Positions 22,250 through 34,056 of a stretch of DNA of 64,000 nucleotides are shown piece by piece. Position numbers and translations under genes: made by a program. Location: assembly GCA_033439255.1 (NCBI GenBank), contig CM065881.1:2790001-2854000 (forward strand), given 5' to 3'. Origin of the DNA: Hericium rajendrae (Eukaryota; Basidiomycota; Agaricomycetes; Russulales; Hericiaceae). The notes under the pieces were generated by a model that was not told where the DNA came from, did no database searches, and worked only from the letters and a program-made list of their open reading frames with translations. The stretch's first letter is position 1. Each line of letters starts with the position of its first letter.

Positions 22250-23273
22250 GCATCGTTGAATGCCGGTCTGGAACTTTCGAGCCTTCCAGCAGGCCATACT
22301 CTCTAAACCTATGCGGCATTCGACGATCGCGCGACAAATAACGCGCGACAAACGTATGATTGGTCGGGCTTGGGCATCCGATACTGGCCAGTGGTGCCAA
22401 TTTGTTGGCCACGAAAGGCCGTTCTGGCAGAGGTATTTTTGGTCCCATGATGGCCGATGTAGTGTCTATGGATGTGCGATTGGACCACGGAGCGTTCTGA
22501 CGGGGCACCCGTTTTCTTTGGCTGATGTGACGAAAGTATGGTAGTACTGAGAATGAAATGCTTGAAGATGGACAGATGGACATTACAAGCTTGCTTGGGC
22601 GCTCTACAACGTGTTCTGTGAAGACGCCATCAATGCAGTGATGCATAAGATAGTGGACTCTTGAGGACACGGACATTGTAGGTCATGCGGAAGAAATTTA
22701 ATACGCATATCTCTGGCTAAAGAACTGCATCCAGGATGAGGTTCTTGCAGATCTTCAGTTGTTCCATGCTTCTAGACATGCTAATATATGATGAGAGAAA
22801 CGTTAGGGGATTCTCTGTTATGGACAAAACACAGAATTCACACTGGGCACGCCGCCAGATCCAAGGCGTATCAACTTCAACCCAGAAGTCAGGACCAAAC
22901 GTGATAGTGAGGACATACCGTGGTTCATCCGAAACATCACAAATTAATCTGACACTACTATGGGTTCTCTGGAGACGGTCAGCACGACGAAACACGAGCA
23001 AGGCACTGTCATTGTCAAGTACTTGTTCAATTGCCAGTCATCTAGCTGCGCGCCTACGTGCGGGGCCGCCACAAGGAGTTGGCTTTGTCAGCAGGAGCTG
23101 CACGTACGCGGTCCTCACGGCGCCTCAGCCAGGCTGAAATCCGCCATCCAACCGTCATTGTCGCTCTTTATTTCGTAGTCTCTCTACTTCCTACTCCACG
23201 TACATATCAACGACCCCTCTACACACAACCAGCGCAGCGTTGTCGTCGCTAGGCTTCGACCACGCAAGCAGAA
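22250..23273. other. Intergenic, Doa10 promoter side
   Basis: About 1 kb between two rightward genes. A 95-codon plus-strand frame at 22260 and a 146-codon minus-strand frame over it shadow each other and match nothing. The last 120 bp before 23274 are CT-rich, as in fungal promoters. Confidence 0.5.
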
Positions 23274-26200
23274 ATGCAGGAGGAACCGGCGTCAGGACGC
23301 GAGCCAATCGCGTCCGACGCCCTGAACGATAGTGAAGAGTCGAGCGCTAGGATGAGCAGCGAGGTCACGGACGGAGATGGCGAAGCGGATACATGTCGTA
23401 TATGCAGCGCGCCAGCGGAAGCGGACCAACCTCTGTTCCATCCATGCAAATGTTCGGGCACCATACGCTACATTCATCAGGACTGGTACGCTTTCTTGTC
23501 TCCTGATCATTTCTATCTCAAAACTAACTCGTCTGACTGTCCAGCCTCACCACATGGCTTGCGCATAGCAAGAAGAAGACTTGCGATGTCTGTAAACACC
23601 CTTATGCTTTCACGAAAGGTGCGTGTCCGACTATCACAGCTGTGGTCACTCATTTACCCAACATCATTTCAGTTTACGCGGAAGACATGCCATCTCGGCT
23701 TCCTGTAATCCTACTCCTTCGACGACTCGCCCAGCAGACCATCTATCTCATTCTTTTGGGCTTTCGAGCGGTTCTTGTGGCATTCGTCTGGTTGGCTGTC
23801 CTCCCATGGATCACTGTTTGGACGTGGCGCATGTACTTCGCGATGGGAAACTCTGCGTAAGTCTAATCTATCATTCCTTGAATATATCTGACAACATGTC
23901 GACTGCAGTGCTTGGTGGATCAGCGCCCGCCCCCGGCCCGCTTCTGCTGGTCCATCTTTCTTCTTCCTGACGCGCAACATATCAACTTCCACGGAATCAA
24001 CTCACACGGATGAAACTTTCTTCAATGGCACCTTTCCTGATAATAGCACCATCTCTAACACGGAACCGATTTCGCTCGTCACGCTCATGCTCCGTCATCC
24101 CTTGGTTCGCACGGTATCCGCCGACATCTTCACTGGACAAATCATCGCCACGCTCATTGTGCTCGTGTTTATCGCCGTCTTCCTTCTGCGCGAGTGGATC
24201 TCGCAAAATGCCCGCCCAGGTTTGTTCGAGGACGCTGAGTTCCCTGCTGACGGGGAGCAGGTCGGTGAGCGGGATCACGAGGACGTGGAACGTCTACGAG
24301 AGCACCTCATGGGAGCTGACCACGGGGAAAGGGAGCGGCGACTTCAGCAGGCTAGAGATGCTTTGGAAGAAATACAGAGGCAGAGGGAAGCCGGAGGGCG
24401 TGAAGACATTCCAAGGAGACCACTGGAACCTGGCCAGCTTCCATATCCGGATCGTCCGATGAAGGATCTGCCCACGCGTCGATCAAAGGCCAAGCAACCT
24501 GCGCCAGATGATGAAGCTCTTCCGAGTGCAAGTACAAGAGCTAGTGTACCTGCGGCGACTGATATAAGCAGAGACATTGTGTCCGAGAAAAGACCTTCGG
24601 TGCCAAACGAGCCTTTATCTCCAAGTGCGTTCTTTTTTACTCCGGAGGAGATGGCGGAGAGGGCAAAGAGAGATAGCAAGGGCAAAAGCAATGCGGCAAA
24701 CAACTCAAGCACAAACGTTATGTTCGAGAAGAAACCTTTGCCTCCAAGTGCATTCTTTTTCACTCCGGAGGAGCTAGCAGAGAGGACAAAAAGGGACGAC
24801 AAGGGCAAGGGCAAAGTGAAGCCTTTTTTCACGCCTCCAGACATCGGTCCAGATCAACCTCGCATATTTTCACGTCCGCCCAAGCCGACGGGCGAGCTGA
24901 CCGCCGACGCATTCGAAGATACGCAACGCTTGGAGGAATTCGAGCAAAAGGAAATGAAGCGACTTGCTATTCCAGTTATCAAGGATGCAGGCCTGTCTCT
25001 GGAGGTTCTTGCTCACGAAGGGCTTTTACGGAGATTACGCGATGAGGCCAATGCGGAGAGCATGGCAAGGACTGGTGAACCTGCGAAGGGTTACCGCCAA
25101 CCGGCTTTCAGACCAACGAACCCGTTCGCCGTTAGGCAGCACTTTGAAGCATTGGATCGGCAGAAACGCGCTCGACGACGCTTGCTTTACCAAGCTCTTC
25201 GTGACGAAGCTGAAGCAAAAGGGGTAGAACCACCATCAATCCCTCCGGACTTACTTGACGCACACGAGAAAGACGACGTGACACCCCCGCCGGCGCCGAA
25301 GATGGCGACGATGCCATTACCTTCGCCGGAGCAACGCGACTATCCGATACCAGTGTTCCGAGTGGGTGCGCCGTCGGACTTGCTTGCAGGTCCTGTTCGT
25401 CAGGGGAAGTCAAATCCGTGGCAACAACCTGGGCGTTCCGTACGATTTCAGGACAGTGTGACAACCACGCCTGAGTCACCAGAGCCTCCGCGCCTTTCTG
25501 TGTGGGATAACGCTTCCTTCACATTCACAGAGGACAGCGACACCTTCTTCACGAAGCCCCGGTCTCCTCTTCCGTACACTATCGCCTCTTCATCCTCACT
25601 AGTTTCCGCATCATCTGCCCCACCCTCCCTGAATGGAAACAGCCCCTCAAGTTCTGGCGCCAACACATCTTTCAGTTTTATTCCCCAGAACGAAGTTGCC
25701 GACAGGCTCTTTGCCTCCAAGCCGGACTCTCCTCTCCCTTACCCTATTGCTTCTGGATCTTCATCCGCCTCCAGCTCGCCGCTTCCACCCTCAGCAAGTC
25801 CGTCTTCGAATGCATCTTTCAGTTTCATACAGAACGGCGCGGCTGCGGACCGGCTATTCGCTTCGAAACCCGAATCATCTCTTCCACACCCTATATCTCC
25901 TTCACCTGCTTCCTCATTGTCGCCTCCGGCAAGTGCATCTTCGCATCCGAGCAGAATCCCCGTTCCTCGCCGCCCACCCATGCCGAGTGCGACGCTGCCA
26001 ACGCCCACGACACCGCCTGCTCCGTTGAGGAGCAGGGACCATACGCCGCTTGCATCACCTAGTCTCGCGACATATCGCCCGCCGGAGGAGTTCCAGGAGG
26101 GCTCATCGCGCCAAGGATACTTTGATCCCGTGGCGGAAGAAGACGATGCCGATGAGACGTTGGCCGAGGAGCATGCGCGCTTCTTCCGAGACCCCGAGGA

Positions 26201-29200
26201 TGGGAAGGCTGAGGATGTTGAAGAGGACGAGGATGATGGCGACGACGCAGAGGACATCATGCTGAATCTCGATGAAGGCGACGCGGATGCGGAGGATGAG
26301 GATGCGGAGGAAGTCCCGGAGGGCGTGCCAGGGCTCGAATCGGAGTCGGAGGACGAGGACCAGGTCGAGAATGGCGACGCTGCGCCGGAGGCGCGGGATG
26401 AAGATGATCAGGCCGAAGGAGAGCAGCGGGATGGCCAGGCTGGTGAAGCACAGGAGCAAGGTGGAGAAGGTAGGGCGCAGGGAGAGCAGGGTGCGGATGG
26501 CGCTGCGCCCGCGGCAGGAGGAGAGTTGGACGATGTAGACATCAACGTAGAAGATGACATGGAAGGCGCGCTAGAAGGTATTCATTTATCACTTCTCCGC
26601 GTTTCAAGATGTCTAATCCTTTCCGCAGCGATTGGCATGAGGGGACCCTTTTTCGCTATCATGCAAAACGTAAGTAGTTCTTTTTGTTATGGATTCTGGT
26701 TGCTCAGTGCATTTCAGGCGGCTCTCATGATTTTCGTCCTCGATACTGCGATTGCTGCATGCATCTGGGCACCCTACACGATCGGGAAGTCCGCAGCCCT
26801 CCTATCCGTAAGTTTTGTTTGTTCGTATACATCTACTTTTGAAGTTAATTGGCTTTTAGCTCGATCCCCGTCGACTCCTACAAATTATGCACTGGCCTAT
26901 ACGTTGCATGCGCTATATCACTGACCCCTTCGTCGATACCATCATCATCTTGTTCACAAGGTTGTTCTTCCCAGGTCTCTTCCGCATCATCATCACCCTT
27001 GTCATTGCTTTTGGACGCTTAGCCGAGACAGTGCTTGAGCCAGTTCTAGGTCGGAAGAAACTGGATCACGTCTCTCAGCTGATGACAAGCACTGTAAGCA
27101 TCATTTTTACTGCGACATGATGTGGGCGTGTACTCACAGATTGTTCCAGGGGAAGAAGGCTGTTGTCCGAGGCCTGGCTTACTATTATACCCTTCGCAGT
27201 CCTGCGACGGAACCGGCAAACACCGTCCCAAATTTCATCGCTCGCGTTCTGGAGTCCGACCACCCAGTAATTCGCTCTGCAGAGCCATACTTTGCAGCTC
27301 TGGGGAAGGAGGTCAGAGTCACCTCTGAGAACCTTAAGTCAACTTGGATCCGCTTTGCACTTGGCGATGGCACTGCAGAGAAGGTGTTCGCAATTGCTAT
27401 CGGCTACTATATTCTTGGCCTATTGGTGCTTCTGTATCTGAGAGTCATCACTGTTGGAACAGTGAAGAACACTGCACGGGCGATTCGTAATGGCGTCCGT
27501 CAGCAGATGCTCGTATTCAAGGTCAGTGATACAGGTCCTTGTCAGTTATTGAAGCTATGCTAATAATCAAATTCAGGTCGGGGCATTTATCATTATTGAG
27601 CTTGTTATCTTCCCCCTGGGATGTGGCATTAATCTCGACCTGTGCTCGATCTGGATGTTCCCGGAGGCGACGCTCTGGTCAAGGATTGCCTTCTTCAAAT
27701 ATGCCCCGTTGACAGCAGTTTTCTATCATTGGGTGGCTGGTACAATGTTCATGTGCGTTTCGTTTTCCCCAATTTATGATGTCAGTGTGACTGAGCTTTG
27801 TTGGACGATCTAGGTATCAATTTGCCATTCTTCTGGCGGGATGCCGAAGCATCATGCGTCCTGGTGCCATGTGGTTTATCAAAGATCCCTCAGATCAGAA
27901 CTTCCATCCTATACGCGATATCCTCGACCGCCCAGCGATGGTTCAGCTGCGCAAGCTGTCCGTCAGCGCTCTCATGTATGGGATAGTCGTTGCGTGTGGT
28001 GTCTGGTCTGTTGGTAGCCTTATGTGTCTGGGAGGCAGCACAATTTTGCCTTTCCGCTGGAAGCCTCGGTAAGGATTGTTCTTATATTGATTTATAGGCT
28101 GGCTGACCTTACTTATTGCCCTTAGCGAACCGTTGTCTAATGTCCCTGTGGATCTCCTGTTCCTGCATGTCGTGCTCCCGTACACTGTGCGCTTTTTCAA
28201 GCCTCGGAAGATGATCCGCCTCGTTACGACTGAGATCTGGAGATACCTCTGCGGTCGCCTCCGACTGACGTCTTACATGTTTGGAGAGCGCGTGCCGAGC
28301 GAAGAAGTGGCGCAGAAACATTGGACTTGGGCGCCGACAGGTAAAAACGACATCAAGACTGTCGACGGTGAAGCTGTCTTCGAGGGCATTTACCGCAGAG
28401 TGCCCGCAACAGACAATGTCGTACTTCCTCGAGACCTGCGTGCCACGGCCGAGGTTGACGCTGACGGCGAAGCCAAGGACGACGATTCGCGAGAGATTAT
28501 TGTTGCGCAAAATGCCGAGGCTGAAAAGGCGAAAAGGAATTGGAAGGACGACTTCATTGTCGTCTACATCCCTCCAAACTTCCGACAGAGACTCGTGGCC
28601 TTCATGGCAGCGCTGTGGGTGATCGGCACCGTCTTCATTGCCGTACTCCTCGCAGCACCTATCCACCTTGGTCGCAACATTTTCAAGATGTTTACGGATC
28701 GGGAAATACACGATGGTTACTCCTTCCTGGTTGGCTTCTACGTTCTCTGGGCCTGCTGGATATCCGGCTATGCCGTCGAGCGCATGGAGCGTCGTCGCCA
28801 GCGTCGTGGAGGAGAGGAGCCCCGAGCGGACTGGCCACTCTACTTCCTGAAGCGCAGTGCCCTCTGGCTTGCAAAGATCACCTACATGAGCGTCTTCCTC
28901 GGCGTTGTGATCCCTATCCTCTTTGCGCTGGTTGTGGAGCTCTACATCGTCCTGCCTATTCGCTTCCTCGTCACCCCGACGATGGTTCCTCATGTCCGGA
29001 TCGTTGATATGTGGGCATTGGGCGTCATCTACGTCAAGATTGCGCTCCGCGTACACCGCGTGCGGCCTAATAGGCGGTTGGCGGCCGGCATTTTCTTCGT
29101 ATGTCTACTTAATTCTAGCATAGCGTTCATCGTCTAACTCGCGCTTGCAGATACGGACACTTGGCTGGACTAACCCTCGGCCATTGACGGCGACGAAACT

Positions 29201-29611
29201 GGTTATTGCACCCGTCATCGCGTGGTTGTTGGGCATGCTCTTTGGGCCCGCTTTAGTCGTTCTAGGCCTGCAACGATGGTTCCACCTCCAATTAGACGGA
29301 AAGTTTATGTGTGAGTCCTCTAGTTCCTCGCCGATGTATCGTAGCTCACTATTGCGGTAGTCATGCACGTTTACCCCGGAATATTCGCTGTTGCAGGGTT
29401 CGCCCGGATGATGCTGACAGTATATGGCATTCTCTTCTCGTGGTCACAATCTATCAGGGACAAGGAGTTCTTAGTGGAGATGCGGTTGCGTAATTACGAG
29501 CAGGAGGCCAAGGAAAAGAAGGAGAAGAAGGAAGTCGAGGCGAAGGAGAAGCAGAAGAAGGAGGAGAAGCAGAAGGAGAGGAAGGACGCTGTTGTTGTGG
29601 CTCCTGCATGA
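23274..29611 (+). CDS. SSM4: ER membrane ubiquitin ligase Doa10/Ssm4 (MARCH6-like)
   Basis: Large multi-pass E3 ligase of ER-associated degradation; it also acts at the inner nuclear membrane. The ATG at 23274 starts [14 protein letters not shown]. The RING-CH finger is complete across an intron: [52 protein letters not shown]. Two membrane segments follow near 23715-23860 and 24130-24205. A cytosolic region of about 780 residues is disordered and strongly acidic at its end, with internal repeats listed separately. The second half holds about ten membrane segments, including the conserved central block ([60 protein letters not shown]), and [14 protein letters not shown] and [15 protein letters not shown]. 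It ends with a Lys/Glu tail after [16 protein letters not shown]. All exons join in frame; no base errors are needed. Length is near 1,700 residues, longer than the yeast protein because of the loop. Confidence 0.95.
24622..24821 (+). repeat. Two-copy repeat in the Doa10 loop
   Basis: Two imperfect copies about 120 bp apart encode [20 protein letters not shown] and [20 protein letters not shown], each followed by Asp, a residue, Lys-Gly-Lys. The DNA copies differ at many third positions, so the duplication is not very recent and the protein sequence has been kept. Confidence 0.8.
25530..25935 (+). repeat. Three-copy repeat in the Doa10 loop
   Basis: Three diverged copies, each about 45-50 codons, share a core of FxxKPxSPLPYxIASxSS. 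The cores are [38 protein letters not shown] and [20 protein letters not shown]. The last two are preceded by a matching SFSFI and AADRLF/VADRLF segment. This is a lineage-specific expansion inside the disordered loop. Confidence 0.75.
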
Positions 29612-29859
29612 GGAAACATCTATAGTATTTGCAGTATTCAGAACATCATTCGCATATCCATTTCGCATTTGTGTAGCACATAAACATAGCATACGGTATA
29701 ATATGTACACAGTATACATCCACATCCCTGGAACGAATCGTTAGCGGCGTCTCTGGAGTAATATTGCACATTGCGTTGGGTCCGGAAGTTCTGCACCATA
29801 CTTTCTGAAGTCAAGTACATCGGAAAATGTCCACGAAAAGAAAAGCACAACTAGGCCAT

Positions 29860-31693
29860 CTAGACGTCGGGCGCATCCTCGTCCTCGTCATCATCCTCGT
29901 CCTCGAGCCAATGATCGGTGTCGGTATCCGCGAACTCCTCGACTGAATCCTCCCGCACCAGCCTCCACGCGTCCTTCTCCTCGAAAAGCCACCGCTCAGG
30001 TCGCGTGTAAATGTCGTCCGAACACCAGTCAATGAACAGGGAGCCGTCGGGGTCCTCGGGCAGGAGATGGATGTTCCAGCCCAGATGGAAGCACAGGTCA
30101 CGGTCCCAGGCCGTCAGGCCCTCGTCGTGGTCGTACGTCATATGGAACGCCTCGATCATGTCGTACGTCGCGCCGCGCTGCAGTAGGTTGCACTGGTCCT
30201 CGTCGTACTCGTCCTGGTACGTGGGATCGGGGTATGCGGGCGGCTGCCAGCTCGGCCGGATCCATGCGCCTAGGTACTCATCGTCGCTGTCGTCGTTGTA
30301 GTCTGCAAAATCGTCGTCGGCGCCCCACGCGACCTCGTAATCCGAGCCTTCGTCCTCGTCCGCCTCATCTTCGTCCTCGTCCGCCTCATCTTCGTCGTCG
30401 TCCGCTTCGTCGCCGGCATCCCAGACATCTGGATGAAGGAAGATGCCGGCCCATGGGTCTTCGGTATCGGGAGGCGGAGAGGGGCGGGCGGTGCTAGAAG
30501 GCTCCTGGTTATGCTTGTTGAGGGTCGACACGACAGATTTGACGATGAACAGCGGAACGGGGCGCAGGCGGACAGTGGCGCGGCAGCAAGGGCAGGTCTT
30601 CTTCCGGAGCGTGACTGGCAGGGGTTCGTCGACGTCCATATCAACATCTGCCGGCGCGGCGCGGAACCAGTCTTGCAAGCAGCCTTGGCATAGGACATGA
30701 CCGCATGGCGATAGACTAACATAAAACACAGACGTCATGGGCCAGCTTCAGGAAAGTAGAAAGCAAACTCACGCAAATGGCTTAGCCAATGTGTCGATAC
30801 AAATCTGACATTGCAGGTGGCTTTCTATACTCGATATTACCTGCGGCAAGGTCGGCACTTACGCTTGAATTCAGCGAACGTACACGTACCTCGTCAGACT
30901 GTTTTGTCTTGGTCTTGAACTTCTCTATCTCTTGATGCTTGTCTTTAACATTCTGGAAGGAATGGATGTCAGTGAGAAGAAAGATGGCGAGAAGCTGTCA
31001 CTACCTTATGGGCTGTAGCTAGATCTCGCTTCAAATCGGAGATGGTCTGCAACACAATGAATGAACGAAGACATGTTCTCCGGCGGGGAACGCACCTTTG
31101 AATGCTTCTCGTTAGATTTCGCGAGTTGCTGTAACGTAAATGAGTATTCAATCCACCATCGATGATATTCGGCGCACCTTCTTCAGAGTTTCTATCTCCT
31201 TCTTCATCTTAGAGAATTGAGCAGCCGCCAGAGGCCCGGCATATGCTTCGGAGGCAACTTCATCATTATCAGAAGGGACTGCTATATACGCGTTGGCCGC
31301 AGATTGATGACCGGGATCCTTCGTGTCCTTCGCCTTGTCCTTCTTGGTGCGCGAGCCAGCGCGCGCTATATGCGCTGCGTTGTTCTGAGTTTCTGGTTGG
31401 GCCCGAGGGGCATGCCTGCTCGGATCCACATGCATCCTGGCCGGCCGTTTCACGGAAACATCTGCAGCACGAGAACCGCTGGCCTCGGCGGAGGTTGGCA
31501 GAGGGGTTTGCTTCTTCTTCTTCTTCGAGCCGCTATGACTGACGGGAAGCATCTCGTCGTCCGAGGGTGCATTCACCTGAGCGGCTTGATTCTGTGCCTT
31601 CGTCAAGAAGGGTCCATTGCGGCGACCGCTCCGATTGGCATTATCCTTGTTGCGTTGATTGTGTCGATGAGATGCATGGCCGTCAACATTCAT
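29860..31693 (-). CDS. RING-finger protein with coiled coil and acidic tail
   Basis: Probable E3 ubiquitin ligase. The start at 31693 gives MNVDGHASHRHNQRNKDNAN, a basic disordered N-terminus with a KKKKK patch. Several short exons then encode a coiled coil (SKMKKEIETLKK, QLAKSNEKHSK, TISDLKRDLATAHK, NVKDKHQEIEKFKTKTKQSD). The RING spans an intron: SHLQCQICIDTLAKPFALSP, CGHVLCQGCLQDWF, then a 20-residue acidic insert and KKTCPCCRATVRLRPVPLF. The ligands fit a C3HC4 RING with a long third loop. The C-terminal 200 residues have an Asp/Glu repeat followed by a folded-looking region (YDMIEAFHMTYDHDEG, DLCFHLGWNIHLLPEDPDGS, ERWLFEEKDAWRLVREDSVE) that I do not recognise. Stop at 29860. The gene shares a 310-bp divergent region with argininosuccinate synthase. 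Confidence 0.85.
30350..30411 (-). repeat. 21-bp tandem repeat coding an acidic run
   Basis: About three copies of a 21-bp unit encode ADEDEDE-type repeats inside the RING protein. The second and third copies are near identical, so the tract probably varies in length between strains. Confidence 0.7.
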
Positions 31694-32003
31694 GATTGTG
31701 TGCGCTAACGCTATACACAACCCATGCTATTAAGTCTGAGTACTACAAAATAGAAAACGGGGAGCATACGTCGTGTGTTTGTTGTGCAACACAGGTGATG
31801 AGGGGGATACCTGCGAGACAAAGGGCGGTTCAGACGTGACATCACACACAATCGGGCGTCACTGCACCACGTGATCCACAAAATCCAATATGATTTCCTT
31901 TTTCGGTAATCAGATTTTTGCCTGCAGGCCTGACTCGGAGTCGAGTTGTTCGGCCGTGTATCTTCCCTGACTCTCACATAAAATCTCCCTTAGCTTGCCC
32001 ACC
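31694..32003. promoter_or_regulatory. Divergent promoter with two TGACTC sites
   Basis: A 310-bp region between the RING gene and argininosuccinate synthase. TGACTC occurs at 31931-31936 and 31968-31973, that is 73 and 36 bp before the synthase ATG, and the first is part of the near-palindrome TGACTCGGAGTCGA. TGACTC is the core bound by Gcn4/Cpc1-type bZIP factors of general amino-acid control, which regulate arginine genes in other fungi. A CACGTG motif lies at about 31868-31873. Confidence 0.5.
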
Positions 32004-33733
32004 ATGTCTGACGCGAAAGGCCGTGTCCTCTTGGCTTATTCTGGAGGTCTCGGTACGTGCAGGGAATATCGCATGCCCAGTCCCGGTGGATGCTGACCCT
32101 GAACTAGATACCTCATGCATCCTCGCGTGGTTAATTGAGCAAGGCTACGAAGTCTATGCTTTCATGGCCGATGTCGGCCAGGAAGAGGTATGAGTGTCGG
32201 ATTCATTTTCTCGTTCAACTATCCATATGTTGTTCCAGGACTTCGAAGCTGCACAGAAGAAGGCCCTCGCGGTCGGCGCGAAAAAGTTCTTCCTTGAGGT
32301 ATGTATATTGACGGGGTAAAGATAAAGGCCATGCAACATTTATTCACGACATCGTGCAGGATCTGAAGAGGGAGTTTGTTACGGAACTCATCTATCCTGC
32401 CGTACAAGCAAATGCGATCTACGAGGCACGTCCTGGAATCCAATCCAAGTCTTGGCAAGTCTGACACTTACGATGCTGCATCGCACAGAATGTGTACCTC
32501 CTCGGAACGTCGCTTGCTCGCCCGGTCATTGCTCGTGGCATGATCGCGGTCGCCGACAGGGAAGGTTGCGAGTAAGCGATTCTTCTGGATGCTTGTAATT
32601 TTGACATTGCTCATCAATTGCTATGGGAAGCTTCGTCTCGCACGGCTGCACTGGAAAGGGAAACGACCAAGTTCGGTTCGAGCTTGCATTCTATGGTCTC
32701 AAGCCCGACATCAAAGTCATCGCGCCTTGGCGTATCCCTGGTACGAGAGCCTTGCGCCTGTCTTGTCTGATATGACGCTCATGCTTTCGCTCCAGAATTC
32801 TATCATCGCTTCGCCGGCCGACAGGCCCTCCTGGCATACGCCGCCAAGAAGCAGATCCCCGTCCAGCAGACCGCAGCCAAGCCATGGTCGACCGACGAGA
32901 ACCTCTTCCACATCTCCTACGAAGCCGGCATCTCGAAGATCCCGATATCACGCCCCCGCCGACATGTGGAAGCTCACCACCTCCATCGAAGAAGCCCCAC
33001 GTCACGCCCGAACGCATATCGATTGAGTTCAAGGCCGGCCTGCCCGTGAAGGTCACGAATGGCGCGCAGACATTCACCGACGCGGTCGACATCTTCAACG
33101 CGCTCAACGCGCTCGGTCGCAAGCACGGCATCGGCCGCATCGACATCGTCGAGAACCGCTTCATCGGCGTTAAATCGCGCGGCTGCTACGAGTCGCCTGG
33201 CGCGACCATCCTCCGCGCCGCGCACGTCGATCTGGAGGGCCTGACGCTGGACCGTAACGTCCGCTCGCTGCGCGACCAGTTCGTCACGGTCGAGCTCAGC
33301 CGCATCCTGTACAATGGCCACTTCTTCACGCCGGAACGCGAGTTCATCACAAGCGCGATTCCGGCCAGCCAGCGCACCGTCAACGGCCTTGTCCGTCTCA
33401 AGCTGTACAAGGGCAATGTTGTTGTTGAGGGCCGATCATCTGAGGAGGTCGGTGTTTTCCTTTCTCGTGACTGGCTGGTGTCTCATTATGGCTTTCTCGA
33501 TGTAGGGTCTGTATGATGAGCAGCAGTCCTCTATGGACGAGTTGGGTGGCTTCGAGCCGAGTGATACCACTGGATTCATCCAGATCGAATCGATCAGGAT
33601 CAAAAAGTACGGCTGTTCAGTCTCTCCCTCCGTGTTCTATCGCTGATGGTCGATTACTAGATGGGCACAGGCCAACATCCGCAAGGGCCAAACCGGCGTG
33701 GAGCCCAAGGATGTCTACGGAACTCGCATCTAG
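32004..33733 (+). CDS. ARG1: Argininosuccinate synthase
   Basis: Joins citrulline and aspartate with ATP to form argininosuccinate, the penultimate step of arginine synthesis, in the cytosol. The ATG at 32004 gives [20 protein letters not shown] across intron 1, with the PP-loop ATP motif AYSGGLDTS. Conserved blocks follow in order: [125 protein letters not shown] and [19 protein letters not shown]. The protein ends [12 protein letters not shown] (stop 33731-33733). In the segment 32930-33000 three one- or two-base slips are needed (near 32931, C5 at 32953-32957, C4 at 32995-32998); all three frames together give the family sequence. This concentration in a basic metabolic gene is best explained by sequence errors. 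Confidence 0.95.
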
Positions 33734-34056
33734 AGTCATATGAGACTTTGTAAAAGTGCGGCTTGTCGTTGTAGAAACATGTGTTGTAGCATTCCTTGAG
33801 ATAATAGTGATATATCATTCGAATTTGGCTATATACTCTGCGGAGGTCCCAATGTCCGGTATCTTGCAATGACCTTGATACAGCCTGAGCCGCAACCCGC
33901 GACTGACAGACGCGACGCGTCAGGTTGATGAAGTCGCGCCCCGTCACAGAGCGTCACGTCGCTGAGACCGTTACCCCGCGCACTAGCGCTCATTAGAGGC
34001 GCGTTCGCCATCGGCACTGCACTTGTTCTTCCCTGCTCACGTTCCTCGTCCTCACC
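33734..34056. other. Spacer between ARG1 and VPS34
   Basis: A 323-bp region between two rightward genes. It holds the ARG1 3' end and the VPS34 promoter. No distinct motif was recognised. Confidence 0.5.

Noticed and set aside
22236-22676. Opposed frames of 146 and 95 codons
   Set aside because: They overlap on opposite strands, match nothing and lack splice continuity.
28109-29056. 315-codon minus-strand frame
   Set aside because: Exact shadow of the C-terminal Doa10 exon, whose sense strand encodes conserved membrane segments.
31217-31708. 163-codon plus-strand frame
   Set aside because: Lies over the N-terminal exon of the RING protein; composition mirrors its opposite strand.
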